The translations under genes and the position numbers were made by a program. Below, one piece after another: positions 12,412 to 24,021 of a stretch of 64,000 nt of DNA. This stretch comes from Citrobacter enshiensis (lineage in GTDB: Bacteria > Pseudomonadota > Gammaproteobacteria > Enterobacterales > Enterobacteriaceae): contig NZ_CP119862.1 in assembly GCF_029338175.1 (NCBI RefSeq), positions 4,372,839 to 4,436,838 on the forward strand, given 5' to 3'. The stretch's first letter is position 1, and each line of letters opens with the position of its first letter. The notes under the pieces were generated by a model. The model worked only from the letters and a program-made list of their open reading frames with translations. It was not told the origin of the DNA and did not search any database.

Positions 12412-13859
12412 ATGTTAAACAACATTCGTATCGAAGAAGATTTGTTGGGTACCAGGGAAGTTCCAGCGGAAGCCTACTACGGTGTTCACACTCTGAGAGC
12501 GATTGAAAACTTCTACATTAGCAATAACAAAATCAGTGATATTCCTGAATTTGTTCGCGGTATGGTAATGGTGAAAAAGGCAGCGGCCCTGGCCAACAAA
12601 GAGCTGCAAACTATTCCTAAGAGTGTGGCGAATGCCCATCATTGCCGCCTGTGATGAAGTCCTTAACAACGGCAAATGCATGGACCAGTTCCCGGTAGAC
12701 GTATACCAGGGCGGTGCAGGCACCTCCGTAAACATGAATACCAACGAAGTGCTGGCCAATATTGGGCTGGAACTGATGGGTCACCAGAAAGGTGAATATC
12801 AGTACCTGAACCCGAACGACGACCCCACGTTAACAAATGTCAGTCCAACCAACGACGCTTACCCGACCGGTTTCCGCATCGCGGTGTATGCTTCTCTCAT
12901 TAAACTGATTGATGCTATCAGCCAACTGCGGCGAAGGGCTTTGAGCGTAAAGCGGGAAGAATTCCAGGGTATCCTGAAAATGGGTCGTACCCAGCTGCAA
13001 GATGCTGTGCCGATGACCCTGGGCCAGGAATTCCGTGCTTTCAGCGTACTGCTGAAAGAAGAAGTGAAGAACATTGGACGTACTGCAGAACTGCTGCTGG
13101 AAGTTAACCTCGGCGCAACGGCAATCGGTACGGGCCTGAACACCCCTAAAGAGTACTCTCCTTTAGGCGGTACAGAAACTGGCTGAAGTCACTGGCTTTG
13201 CCTGTGTACCAGCAGAAGACCTGATTGAAGCGACCTCTGACTGCGGCGCTTACGTTATGGTGCACGGCGCGCTGAAACGTCTGGCTGTGAAGATGTCCAA
13301 AATCTGTAACGACCTGCGTTTGCTCTCTTCTGGCCCACGTGCCGGTCTGAATGAAATCAACCTGCCGGAACTGCAGGCGGGTTCTTCCATCATGCCAGCT
13401 AAAGTGAACCCGGTTATTCCAGAAGTCGTTAACCAGGTATGCTTTAAAGTCATCGGTAACGACATCACTGTAACCATGGCGTCTGAAGCAGGTCAGCTGC
13501 AGCTGAACGTAATGGAGCCGGTTATTGGTCAGGCAATGTTTGAATCTATCCACATCCTGAGCAACGCCTGCTACAACCTGCTGGAAAAATGCGTTAACGG
13601 TATCACTGCTAATAAAGAAGTCTGTGAAGCATTCGTTTACAACTCAATCGGTATCGTCACTTACCTCAACCCGTTCATCGGCCACCACAACGGCGACATC
13701 GTTGGTAAAATCTGTGCTGAAACCGGTAAGAGTGTACGTGAAGTCGTACTGGAGCGCGGTCTGTTGACTGAAGCTGAGCTGGACGATATTTTCTCCCCAC
13801 AGAACCTGATGCACCCTGCTTACAAAGCAAAACGCTATACTGATGAAAGCGAACAGTAA
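12412..13859 (+). CDS. aspA: Aspartate ammonia-lyase AspA (frameshifted)
   Basis: Aspartase splits L-aspartate into fumarate and ammonia and feeds fumarate respiration. It starts [18 protein letters not shown] and ends [11 protein letters not shown]. The superfamily signature [11 protein letters not shown] is intact. Frames change near 12630, 12825, 12930 and 13165-13195. The 1448-nt span exceeds the 478-codon gene by about 11 bases. It is followed by a terminator and then dcuA, which imports aspartate and exchanges fumarate/succinate. A CRP-like dyad (GGTGA...TCACA, about 12207-12223) upstream has a spacer one base too long, possibly another indel. Confidence 0.94.
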
Positions 13860-13882
13860 TTGTACAGGGTAGTACCACAAGA

Positions 13883-13908
13883 GGCACGTCAGATGACGTG
13901 CCTTTTTT
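13883..13908 (+). terminator. aspA terminator
   Basis: GGCACGTC (13883-13890), loop AGAT and GACGTGCC (13895-13902) form a perfect 8-bp stem followed by TTTTTT. It lies about 24 nt after the aspA stop and probably lets only part of transcription through to dcuA. Confidence 0.93.
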
Positions 13909-13973
13909 CTTGTTAGAAGTTACTTAAAAACAACAATTTAATATCAACTTGTTAAACAACAAGGAAGGCTAAT

Positions 13974-15285
13974 ATGATAGTTTGTAGAACTTATCATCGT
14001 TTTGCTGGCAATCTTTTTGGGCGCCAGACTTGGGGGCATTGGTATAGGATTTGCAGGTGGGCTTGGCGTTTTGGTTCTGGCAGCCATAGGCGTGAAGCCC
14101 GGTAATATCCCGTTCGATGTTATTTCCATCATCATGGCGGTAATCGCAGCCATCTCTGCCATGCAGGTCGCAGGCGGTCTGGACTATCTGGTTCACCAGA
14201 CAGAAAAACTGCTGCGTAAAAACCCGAAATACATCACGATCCTCGCTCCGATTGTGACTTATTTCCTGACTATCTTTGCAGGTACAGGCAACATCTCTCT
14301 GGCAACTCTGCCAGTTATCGCTGAAGTGGCGAAGGAACAAGGGATCAAACCTTGCCGTCCGCTCTCCACTGGCGGTGGTCTCTGCACAGATCGCCAATCT
14401 ACCGCGTCGCCAATCTCTGCGGCGGTGGTATACATGTCTTCCGTCATGGAAGGTCATGGCATCAGCTACATTCACCTGCTGTCCGTGGTCATTCCGTCCA
14501 CCCTGCTGGCAGTGCTGGTAATGTCCTTCCTGGTCACCATGCTGTTTAACTCTAAACTTTCTGACGATCCGGTATACCGTAAGCGTCTGGAAGAAGGTTT
14601 GGTTGAGCTGCGCGGCGAGCGCCAGGTTGAGATCAAGTCCGGTGCGAAATCATCCGTTTGGTTGTTCCTGCTGGGCGTGGTTTGTGTTGTGGGCTTATGC
14701 CATCATCAACAGCCCGAGCCTCGGCCTGGTCGCTAAACCGCTGATGAACACCACCAACGCAATTCTGATCATCATGCTGAGCGTCGCAACGCTGACCACC
14801 ATTATCTGCCGTATTGAGACTGATTCCATCCTGAACTCCAGCACCTTCAAAGCAGGGATGAGCGCCTGTATTTGTATCCTGGGTGTGGCATGGCTGGGGC
14901 GACACCTTCGTTTCTGCCAACATCGATTGGATCAAAGACACTGCTGGTAGCGTGATTCAGGGTCATCCGTGGTTGCTGGCGGTGATCTTCTTCTTTGCTT
15001 CTGCACTGCTGTACTCTCAGGCTGCAACGGCTAAAGCACTGATGCCGATGGCGCTGGCGCTGAAACGTTTCTCCGCTTGACTGCTGTAGCTTCTTTCGCA
15101 GCCGTTTCCGGTCTGTTCATTCTGCCAACCTACCCGACGCTGGTTGCGGCGGTTCAGATGGATGACACGGGTACAACCCGTATCGGTAAGTTAGTCTTTA
15201 ACCATCCGTTCTTCATCCCTGGTACGCTGGGTGTTGTTCTTGCTGTTTGCTTCGGCTGTCCTGCTGGGCAGGCTTCATGCTGTAA
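13974..15285 (+). CDS. dcuA: Anaerobic C4-dicarboxylate transporter DcuA (frameshifted)
   Basis: DcuA is an inner-membrane carrier for aspartate, fumarate, malate and succinate. The start is ATG at 13974 with AAGGAAGG upstream. The first codons break at GTTTGTAGA, where one extra T hides the expected VVELIIVLLAIFLGARLGG. Further breaks fall near 14365-14400, 14690, 14895, 15065 and 15250. The gene ends in GFML-stop at 15285. The span of 1312 nt is about 10 over the 433-codon gene. It shares specificity class with DcuB at 48 kb. Confidence 0.93.
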
Positions 15286-15408
15286 GTGTTACCCGCGGGG
15301 GCGTTTATACGCCCGCAGCGCCTTCCCCGCTTTGACTAACATCCTTCCCTCGTCCGTTGTATAGTGACCACTCTCTTGGCTGGGTCAATCTGTCCTTTCG
15401 AGGTGTTT

Positions 15409-15756
15409 ATGCTTGATGTTAACAGTCAGGATATGTCCATCCCCGATGCCGTTGTGGTGCTCTGTACCGCGCCGGATGAAGCAACAGCCCAGGACCTGGC
15501 AGCCAAAGTGCTGGCAGAAAAGCTGGCGGCATGCGCCACGCTGATCCCCGGAGCCACTTCCCTCTATTACTGGGAAGGGAAACTGGAACAGGAATACGAA
15601 GTGCAGATGATCTTCAAATCCTCGGTTTTGCACCAGCAAGCGCTTCTAGACTGCCTGAAGTCTCACCACCCCTATCAAACCCCTGAACTTCTGGTTTTAC
15701 CCGTTACTCACGGAGACAGTGATTACCTCTCATGGCTCAACGCATCCTTACGCTGA
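15409..15756 (+). CDS. cutA: Divalent-cation tolerance protein CutA
   Basis: This small trimeric cytoplasmic protein, 115 residues, is linked to copper tolerance. It is intact: [29 protein letters not shown] to [12 protein letters not shown]. The start ATG follows GAGGTG. A longer frame from 15364 lacks homology. It overlaps the dsbD start by 25 bases, as in E. coli, indicating one transcript. Confidence 0.95.
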   Translation: MLDVNSQDMSIPDAVVVLCTAPDEATAQDLAAKVLAEKLAACATLIPGATSLYYWEGKLEQEYEVQMIFKSSVLHQQALLDCLKSHHPYQTPELLVLPVTHGDSDYLSWLNASLR

Positions 15757-17449
15757 TCCTGCTGCTGTGCAGCACATCCGTCTTCGCGGCAGATTATTTG
15801 ACGCGCCTGGTCGCTCGCAGTTTGTACCTGCCGACCAGGCATTTAGCTTTGATTTTCAGCAGAACCAGCATGACCTTAATCTCTCCTGGCAGGTGAAAGA
15901 AGGTTATTACCTTTATCGCAAGCAAATCAGTATCACGCCGTCTCAGGCAGAGATTGCCGCTGTACAGCTTCCGGCTGGCGTCTGGCACGAAGACGAATTT
16001 TATGGCAAAAGCGAAATCTACCGCCAGCGGTTGACGATTCCGGTGACGGTCAACCAGGCGGCTTCTGGCGCGACATTAACCGTCGTCTATCAGGGATGTG
16101 CTGACGCCGGTTTCTGCTACCCGCCAGAGACCAAAACACGTGCCGCTGAGCCAGGTGATTGCCAGTGCGGATGTGCTACCGGTGACGGCCTCCTTCAACA
16201 ACGCAGCCAGAAAATGCACCGCAGCCAGACAGCCAACTGCCCTTTTCCGCATTGTGGGCATTGCTGATAGGGATTGGCATTGCGTTTACGCCATGCGTTC
16301 TGGCCGATGTACCCGCTCATTTCGAGTATCGTGCTGGGCGCAAGCAGCGCCTCTCAACGGACGCGCTCTGCTGCTTGACCTTTATCTACGTGCAGGGGAT
16401 GGCGCTGACCTACAACCGCGCGTTGGCCTGGTCGTCGCGGCGGCCGGATTACAGTTTCAGGCCGCGTTGGCAGCATCCTTACGTCTTGATCGGCCTTGCG
16501 GTGGTGTTTTACCCTGCTGGCGCTGTCGATGTTTGGCCTGTTCACGCTACAGCTCCCTTCTTCGCTACAAACACGCCTCACGCTGATGAGTAATCGTCAG
16601 CAGGGTGGATCGCCTGGCGGCGTGTTTGCGATGGGGGCGATTGCCGGGCTGATCTGTTCGCCGTGCACCACCGCGCCGTTAAGCGCAATTTTGCTGTATA
16701 TCGCCCAGAGCGGAAACATGTGGCTCGGTGGTGGGACGCTCTATCTCTACGCGCTGGGGATGGGGTTACCGCTGATTCTGGTCACCGTCTTCGGCAACCG
16801 CCTGCTGCCCAAAAGCGGTCCGTGGATGGAACATGTCAAAACGGCCTTTGGGTTTGTCATCCTTGCGCTGCCCGTCTTTTTACTCGAGCGTATCATCGGT
16901 GACGCATGGGGCCTGCGTCTGTGGGCGCTACTGGGCGTCGCCTTCTTTGGCTGGGCATTTATCACCAGTCTGCAGGCAAAACGGCGCTGGATGCGCATGG
17001 TACAGATTGTCCTGCTGGCCGCAGCGCTGGTCAGCGTGCGTCCGTTGCAGGATTGGGCGTTCGGTAGCGCAACCGCGCAAACGCAGGCGCATCTGAACTT
17101 TACGCCTGTCGCCTCGGTCGATGAATTAACTCAGGCGCTGGCGCGCGCCAAAGGCAAACCCGTGATGCTGGATCTGTATGCCGACTGGTGCGTCGCCTGT
17201 AAAGAGTTTGAGAAATATACCTTCAGCGATCCGCAGGTACAGCAGGCATTAGGCGATACGGTGCTGTTACAGGCCAATGTCACCGCCAACAACGCGCAGG
17301 ATGTGGCCTTACTGAAGCACTTACACGTGCTGGGATTGCCCACAATTTTGTTCTTTGACGCGCAGGGGAATGAACACCCGCAAGCGCGGGTAACGGGCTT
17401 TATGGATGCGGCGACCTTTAGCGCACATTTGCGCGATCGGCAACCGTGA
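15732..17449 (+). CDS. dsbD: Thiol:disulfide interchange protein DsbD (frameshifted in the 5' half)
   Basis: DsbD carries electrons from cytoplasmic thioredoxin to periplasmic DsbC and DsbG. The start [19 protein letters not shown] is a signal peptide. The alpha-domain pair is in [14 protein letters not shown], the membrane-domain cysteines are in FTPCVL and [10 protein letters not shown], and the C-terminal thioredoxin-like domain has DWCVACKEF. The frame breaks near 15785, 16130-16260, 16310-16360 and 16400-16510. The rest from about 16560 to RDRQP-stop is clean. The span is about 20 nt over the 565-codon gene. The overlap with cutA and the following yjdC match E. coli. Confidence 0.94.
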
Positions 17450-17485
17450 GCGACACTTGCAAAAGGAAAAACAGAGGAAAATACC

Positions 17486-18061
17486 GTGCAACGTGAAGAT
17501 GTCCTGGGAGAAGCCCTAAAATTACTTGAGACTCAAGGGATAGCAACGACCACACTGGAGATGGTCGCCAAACGCGTTGATTATCCGCTCGACGAACTGA
17601 AACGTTTTTGGCCGGATAAAGAGGCGATTCTCTATGATGCGTTACGTCATTTGAGTCATCAGATAGAGACCTGGCGTCGTCAGCTTATATTGGATGAAAC
17701 ACTGAGTGCAGAGCAAAAGCTCCTGGCGCGCTATAGCGCCTTGTCAGAATGCATGAGTAATCACCGCTATCCAGGCTGCCTGTTTATCGCCGCCTGCACG
17801 TTTTATCCTGATCCCTCCCATCCGATTCATCAACTGGCAGATCAACAAAAACGGGCCGCGCACGATTTTACCCACGAGTTGCTGACCACGCTGGAAATTG
17901 ACGATCCGGCCATGGTCGCCCGGCAGATGGAACTGGTGCTGGAGGGGTGTCTCAGCCGTATGCTGGTGAACCGCAGCCAGGCCGATGTCGATACTGCGCA
18001 TCGTCTGGCGGAAGATATTCTGCGGTTTGCTCAGTGCCGTAAGGCGGGCGCACTGACCTGA
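17486..18061 (+). CDS. yjdC: TetR-family regulator YjdC
   Basis: This intact 191-residue regulator starts at GTG ([31 protein letters not shown]), with GAGGAAA upstream. The N-terminal helix-turn-helix covers about residues 20-45. The rest is the ligand/dimer domain ([20 protein letters not shown]). Its ligand is unknown. It lies 36 bases after dsbD and is probably cotranscribed with it. Confidence 0.93.
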   Translation: MQREDVLGEALKLLETQGIATTTLEMVAKRVDYPLDELKRFWPDKEAILYDALRHLSHQIETWRRQLILDETLSAEQKLLARYSALSECMSNHRYPGCLFIAACTFYPDPSHPIHQLADQQKRAAHDFTHELLTTLEIDDPAMVARQMELVLEGCLSRMLVNRSQADVDTAHRLAEDILRFAQCRKAGALT

Positions 18062-18127
18062 TCCACCTATCGCTCCCCTTCTGATGCGCATATAATTTCA
18101 ACAATACTGATACGTAAAGGGAATTAT

Positions 18128-19158
18128 ATGCGCCGTCTCACACCCTCATTGCGGCAGCAGGGTTGTTTTCAATCCAGCTCTTCGCTGCACCGTTAACGGG
18201 CTTTTCGTTTGACCACAAAGACTGGGAACTCTCCTGCGACAATACCGGCACCTGCCGTGCCGCAGGTTACGGCGTCAATACCGGAGAAGTCAGCGTCTTG
18301 TTGACCCGTCAGGCAGGCCCAGGGCAGCAGGTCACCGGACTGGCGACCTTCGCACAAACCCAAAGCGATATTCCTGCCGATGCCAGCGTGAGCATGTTCA
18401 TCGATGATCAATCGCAGGGAACACTCACGGCCAAAGACAGAGAGCATTTCTGTTTCAACAGCTCGCAAATAACCGCCCTGCTTCAGGCGCTGATTCAGGA
18501 CAAAAAAATTGAGCTTGCGCTAAATGGGCAGCGCAAAACGCTCTCCAGCGCAGGTGCCAATGCCGTGTTGCTTAAAATGGATGAATACCAGAAGCGCATA
18601 GGAACCAAAAATGCCCTGCTGCGTAAAGGCAAGGCCGGTGACGAAAACGTACTGGCGGCGGTTCCGGCGCCTGTCATTATTGCCGCGCCCGTGATGCCTT
18701 CAGCGCCCGCAACGCCATTAACAGCGGACCAACGCAAGATAGTAGAGACAAAACTCACCAATGACTGCGATGACTGGGATAACGAGAATATCCCGGCCAA
18801 AGACCGCCAGTTAACGCTCACCGCAATTGATAAATCGCATACCCTGATCCAGGGGCTCTGCTGGCGCGCCGCGTATAACGAAGGATACGCCATGTGGGTG
18901 GTAGACAGCGCACTGGCCAGCGACCCGCAGCTCATCACTACCGATGCCACCAGCTACGCCGATGGCATGATTACGTTCTTCAATAAAGGTCGCGGTATCG
19001 CCGACTGCGTCAGCGGGGAAGAGTGGGTGTGGGACGGCAAAACGTTTGTGCGCAGCCTGAAATACACCACTGGCGACTGCCGGGAAATCGTCCTCGGCGG
19101 CACCTGGATGTTACCGACCGTTGTTAGCCAGGTTGAGGCGGCGCAAAAAAGTCAGTGA
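18128..19158 (+). CDS. DUF1176 family exported protein (one-base deletion near the start)
   Basis: This is a periplasmic protein of about 343 residues and unknown function. From 18163 the frame is open to the stop: FAAPLTGFSFDHKDWELSCDNTGTCRAAGYG, then a proline/alanine linker (AAVPAPVIIAAPVMPSAPATP), then a C-terminal domain ending VEAAQKSQ. The likely start ATG at 18128 follows AAAGGGAATTAT and encodes MRRLTP, but one C appears missing near 18142. With it restored the signal peptide reads LIAAAGLFSIQLFAAPL. Paired cysteines (SCDNTGTC) suit the periplasm. Confidence 0.75.
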
Positions 19159-19253
19159 GCATGACAACATGCGGTGATTTTAAGCAAAATAACGCTATCC
19201 GATACAGAATCGCCGTAAAGTTAAGCAATCAGACAACAAAACGAGAAATCTGG

Positions 19254-19281
19254 TTGACGGGGATACAGATTACGGTTTAAT
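19254..19281 (+). promoter_or_regulatory. Promoter of tRNA-Phe
   Basis: TTGACG (19254-19259) and TTTAAT (19276-19281) are 16 bp apart and followed by a GC-rich discriminator (GCGCCCC), typical of stringently controlled stable-RNA promoters. The tRNA begins 10 bases later. Confidence 0.85.
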
Positions 19282-19291
19282 GCGCCCCGTT

Positions 19292-19367
19292 GCCCGGATA
19301 GCTCAGTCGGTAGAGCAGGGGATTGAAAATCCCCGTGTCCTTGGTTCGATTCCGAGTCCGGGCACCA
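19292..19367 (+). tRNA. pheU: tRNA-Phe (anticodon GAA)
   Basis: A 76-nt cloverleaf starts GCCCGGATAGCTCAGTCGG and ends GTCCGGGCACCA, with anticodon GAA in GGGATTGAAAATCCCC and encoded CCA. It looks identical to E. coli tRNA-Phe. It sits beside yjdC, as E. coli pheU does, and marks the boundary between conserved core and the accessory block to its right. Confidence 0.98.
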
Positions 19368-19380
19368 CTTATTCAGAAAA

Positions 19381-19403
19381 ACCAGCCTACGGGCTGGTTT
19401 TTT
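19381..19403 (+). terminator. tRNA-Phe terminator
   Basis: ACCAGCC (19381-19387), loop TACG and GGCTGGT (19392-19398) with a T-run to 19403 form an intrinsic terminator 13 nt after the tRNA. Confidence 0.92.
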
Positions 19404-19550
19404 GCTTTCTGGGTTCCGGTAGATTTCTGGTCGTTCTGCCCACAGGTTCCACAACTTCACCTTCTGAACCACACCCGGGCATTTTCCCTTAGCAACACTC
19501 CTGCCCTCCGTTAACTGTGTCCCGGTCTGCTGACTTTCAGACAGGGAGTA

Positions 19551-21173
19551 TCACGGTTTGTCTGGAGTTTCTTTTTTTGCCTTATCAGCGGCTTCTTTCG
19601 CTGCTTCAGTGGCCTTGCCTGGCGTGTTCCAGGGCAACTTCACTCCGTGATTCCTCTGCATCTTTCTCTTTGCGCGCGACTTCGTCCATGATGAGTCGAT
19701 AGGCGATGTAGTACTTGTAGATGTTACTCACATAGGTGACGGTCTCGGCACCTATCTGTTCAGCGGCCAGATATTCCACGTTGCCAAACCAGACATCAGG
19801 GTCAAAGCCACGCGTCTTTGTTTCAGCGCGTAGCCGGGCAATGCGGGCCGCACCCGCATTGTAAGAGGCGAACGAGAAGAGCGCCTTATCAAGGCGGGTC
19901 ATCGGCTCATCACCGTAGTAATTGTCTATCATCCAGCGCATGTATTTCACCCCAGCATGGATGTTGGGATCCAGCTTACGGATGTCACCCACTTTCATTT
20001 CCTTGCCCGTACGCGGCATCACCTGCATCACGCCAATGGCCCCCACATGGCTGCGGGCTGACTGGTTGAGCCGCGACTCCTGATAACCCTGAGCGGCCAT
20101 CAGCAGCCAGTCCACGTCAATAGCGATCGCCGTACTTTCTGAACAAAGCCACCATATTCAGCAGTTTGCGACGCTCCTTCTCCGCTGCGGCACTTTTGAC
20201 ATACTTTGCGCTCTTCAGGTAGCGAAACAAAAGGATGTTACCCAGTTTGCTGCCCTGGCCATTTTCCTTAACGAAGTCATTCAGCAACGCGAGAAGCTCT
20301 GGGCTATTTTTGCGTACTGCCCACGCGATATTGGCATCGTCGCGCAACACAATATCTTCGTGTATCTGAATTTTTGGAAACACTTGTTTCCAAAACTCTG
20401 CTTTATGGCGATCGACGACAATCAACGGGATGAGACCGGCATTCAGCATTTCGATAAGATCTTCATCCTCAAGTGATTCAGGGGCTTCCTCGAGAATTAC
20501 GGGGGGAAGTGATGCTTTAGCAAAGCGTGCGTTAAGCACCTTCAGGCTCTCGTAATAGCTCGATGAGGGGCGCACAAACACCGTCTTGCCCGAAAGTTGA
20601 TCCAGGGGTCTCTACCTTAGGGGAGTTGGGGACAGAGAGCAGCAGTTCTTTGACATTAAGATAAAGGGGGAGATGGTGAAATCCACGAGTTTCTGACGAT
20701 CCGGGGTGATGGTCAGATTTGCGGCGGCGATATCGCCCCGTCCCTCGTTGAGTGCCATGAACAACTGATCACGCGCCACCGCACAAAGATAATGCGAACT
20801 TTGAGGTGGCGTTGTTTTAGCTTGTCCTCCTTCAGTAACCTGGCGTTGAGTTCGCGTTCAAACGCCATAAACACGTCATGGGTGGCTCCGCGCGGGGTTC
20901 CCTTGTTGATGAAGAAAAACGTCTTACTGTAAGTCGTCAGTACCCGGATCACCCGGCGATCGAGCATCCCTGGCAGATCCCCCACCCAGGGTTGCAGCAG
21001 TTCATCCATGTTGACTTCGAGCACCTCTCGCTCCTCCTGCTGAGGTTGATCCTGTTCAGCAGTAACCGTAGGGCGGCTGATTTTGCTCAGCAGAAACAGC
21101 ATACACGGGGGACGACGAGCAGCAGCACGGTAATAAGGGCGATGAAAAGACGGTGAAAAGAGAGAGCATTCAT
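19551..21173 (-). CDS. MltF-like membrane-bound lytic transglycosylase (frameshifted)
   Basis: Joined frames give a protein of about 530 residues. It starts with a membrane/signal segment (MNALSFHRLFIALITVLLLVV). A periplasmic binding-protein-like domain follows (LPGMLDRRVIRVLTTYSKTFFFINKGTPRG, then KVFPKIQIHEDIVL). The C-terminal SLT/lysozyme-like domain has the catalytic glutamate and signature ESRLNQSARSHVGAIGVMQVMP and KYMRWMID. This order is that of MltF, which cuts peptidoglycan to 1,6-anhydro ends. Frame breaks fall near 20110, 20600, 20800, 21100 and 19610; correcting the last gives a charged Lys/Ala tail ending PDKP at 19551. It is divergent from the ABC operon. It is probably a second, accessory copy; core MltF normally lies elsewhere. 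Confidence 0.78.
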
Positions 21174-21496
21174 GGCGAGAAACTCCGCATGGCGCATCCT
21201 TTCATTTTAGCCAACGCCGGAACTCTCTGTGCACTTCGACAGTTTTCCAGAAACTGCGTTACGCCAGTGATCACGCGTTTAAAAACCCAAATCTTGCGCC
21301 GCTCGGCAGAAATCATTGTCCTGACTTGCATTTTTATACCTTGTGCACTGCACTCAAATCCAGGAAACAACCGACAACACCGGGTGAGGATGATGGGGAT
21401 CAGCGACGCAGCGTGGGAGGGAACGTATCGGGTTCCGGGAGTCATAAACCCTACCCGTTGTAATGGTATCCACCTGAATAAACAAGGAATGTCCTT
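21174..21496. promoter_or_regulatory. Divergent intergenic region between transglycosylase and sugar operon
   Basis: About 320 bases hold the start signals of both directions. The minus-strand gene has GGAG before its ATG; the plus-strand operon begins at a GTG (21497) preceded by AAGGAATG. I see possible -10 elements (TATACC near 21336) but no convincing operator, and no regulator gene lies in the operon. Confidence 0.4.
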
Positions 21497-22986
21497 GTGA
21501 GCCTCGCCATTGAATTTGTCGGTATCTGCAAAGCATTTGGCCCGGTGCGCGTGTTGCATGGGGTGAGTTTTACGCTGGCGCCGGGAAAAATATATGGCCT
21601 GTTGGGGGAAAACGGTGCCGGTAAATCGACCCTGATGAAGATTCTCGCCGGTTACGAGCAGGCCAGCGAAGGGGAAGTGCGTATTGACGGCACCGCCCGT
21701 CATTTCCGTTCGTCTCGTGAGGCCGAGCAAGCCGGTGTGGTATTGATCCATCAGGAATTCAATCTTGCCGAGCACCTCACGATTGCCCAAAATATTTTCC
21801 TCGGTCATGAATACAAACGGGGCTGGCTGCTGGATGAGCGCGCCATGGAAAAGGCGAGCGCGCACTGTCTTGCCGACGTCGGTCTCAGGATCTCACCGAA
21901 TACGCTGATACGGCGACTGATCGTCGCAGAGAAGCAGTTGGTCGAGATAGCCAAAGCGTTATCACGCCAGGCGCGTTTGTTAATCATGGACGAGCCCACC
22001 GCCACGCTGACCCCAGCAGAAACAGCGCGATTATTCGCATTGATAGGCAAGCTTAAGGAAGATGGGGTCACCATCATCTATATCTCCCACAAACTTGATG
22101 AGGTCAAACGCATCACCGATGAGGTCATCGTGATGCGCGATGGTCGTTTCGTTACCCGTGCCGCCACCGCCGATCTCACACGCCAGCAGATGGCGAACCT
22201 GATGGTTGGACGCGACATGTCCGACATGTTTCCCCCGAAACTTTCACCTGCCACAGAGGCGCCTATTGCACTGGCCGTCGAGGGGCTGTCAGTACCCGGC
22301 TGGATCGACGAGCTCAGCTTTAACGTGCACGCGGGTGAGATCCTCGGCTTCGCCGGTCTGGTCGGTGCCGGACGCACTGAGGCTTTTGAAGCCATCGTGG
22401 GGCTGCGGCCACGCAGTGCCGGTACGCTGACGCTGGGAGGAAAAACAGTTCGGGCCCAACAACCCACGCGATGCCATGCGCCATGGCCTCACGTATATGC
22501 CGGAAGATCGCAAAGGCAAGGGCTTGCATATCAATCTGGGGCTGAGCGAAAACCTGACGCTGATGACCCTGGAACGCTATCCACGCCTTTACTCAATCAG
22601 CGCGCTGAGTCGGGAGGGCGCTTGAGCAGGCGGTAACGGTCTTTGGGCTCAGAGTGGGCGATCTTAGCGCCAGGGCGCGCATGCTTTCCGGGGGGAATCA
22701 ACAAAAATTGGTGCTTGCCAAATACTTGCACCCGGACCCGCGCGTCATCGTGCTTGATGAGCCCACTCGTGGCGTCGATGTGGGGGCCAAAAGAGATATC
22801 TATTTTCTGATCCAACGACTCGCCGCAGAAGGACGCGCCGTGATCGTCATCTCCAGCGAGTTAATTGAACTGATCGGTTTATGCCATCGCGTACTGGTGT
22901 TACGTGCTGGGCGGTTGCAGGCAGAGCTTAGCGCTGAGAATCTGAACGAAGAGGAGCTGATCACCTATGCTACCGGTACCCACTGA
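21497..22986 (+). CDS. Sugar ABC transporter ATP-binding protein, RbsA/MglA type (frameshifted)
   Basis: This duplicated ATPase drives uptake of a monosaccharide-like substrate. The first half has Walker A GENGAGKST, the family's degenerate signature IVAEKQLVEIAKAL and Walker B LLIMDEPTATLT. The second half has the degenerate P-loop GLVGAGRTE, a good LSGGNQQK signature and Walker B VIVLDEPTRGVDVG. Two half-ATPases in one chain mark the CUT2 class. Frames break near 22448 and 22600-22625. The span of 1490 nt fits the usual 500 residues. The GTG start is chosen from the AAGGAATG upstream. The end overlaps the permease start by 20 bases. Confidence 0.9.
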
Positions 22987-23955
22987 TCTTTTCGTTGTCT
23001 TCCGTCGCACCTGGTCGCACCTTTCGGGATTTGGCCCACTGATCGGGTTGATTCTTTTGTGTGTCACCGGCACCTTGCTTAACCCGGATTTTGCCACCCT
23101 CGACAACCTGATGAATGTGCTGACCCGCACGGCTTTTATCGGCATCATCGCGGTGGGCATGACCTTTGTCATTATGTCCGGCGGCATAGATCTTTCAGTT
23201 GGCTCCATGGCAGCACTGATCGCAGGCTGTGTGATTCCTGTTTATGAATCACTTCACCGGAAATCCCCTGGCCGGCGTGGTGTTGGGGGGCGCTGTTCGC
23301 GCTGGTGCTGGGCGCACTGTTTGGTTCCTTGCATGGCTTGCTGATTACCAAAGGGCAGATCGAACCCTTTGTCGTGACCCTCGGCACCCTGGGTATCTTT
23401 CGGGGCCTGCCTCACCTGGCTGGGCTGATGGGGGGAGCGCTCACGCTCGCTGACACTCAGGCGGATATCTACAGCCCTGTCTATTATGGCAGTTTGCTCG
23501 GCGTGCCCATTCCGGTGTGGGTGTTTGCCATCGTGGCGCTGGCGGGCGGGCTGTTACTCAACCGTACCGCTTTTGGCCGCTATGCACAGGCCATCGGATC
23601 TAACGAGCAGGTCGCGCGTTATGCCGCGATCCGCGTTGATCGTATCAAGATCCTGACCTATGCGCTGCTCGGTTTCTGTGTGGGAATCGCGACACTGCTG
23701 TATGTTCCACGGCTGGGTTCCGCCACCCCGAGTACCGGCTTGTTGTGGGAGCTGGAAGCCATCGCTGCCGTGGTGGTGGGCGGGAGGACCCTCAAGGGAG
23801 GGGAAGGACGCATTGTCGGTACGGTGATCGGTGCCATCCTGCTTTCCGTGATCAGCAACATTCTTAATCTCACCAGCATCATCAGCGTTTATCTCAACGC
23901 CGCCGTTCAGGGGGTGGTGATTATCATCGTCGCCTTCCTGCAACGCGGGCGCTGA
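22967..23955 (+). CDS. Sugar ABC transporter permease, RbsC type (frameshifted)
   Basis: This is the membrane subunit, about 330 residues with roughly 8-10 hydrophobic segments. It carries the CUT2 permease hallmark [12 protein letters not shown] and the conserved [26 protein letters not shown] break near 23260-23300 shifts the frame once; after it the protein runs to AFLQRGR-stop. It starts inside the ATPase 3' end (ATGCTACCGGTACCC), implying translational coupling. The substrate cannot be told from the permease. Confidence 0.9.
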
Positions 23956-24021
23956 AGTAGTGGTAACAGAGGAAATCCGCGGGCACGCGGGCAAACCGTT
24001 TGATTTACTGGAGATAACTCG

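Noticed and set aside
15286..15360. Terminator after dcuA
   Set aside because: A GC-rich inverted repeat (GCGGGGGCGT...ACGCCCGC) is present, but arms are imperfect and there is no T-run; possible indels here prevent a firm call.
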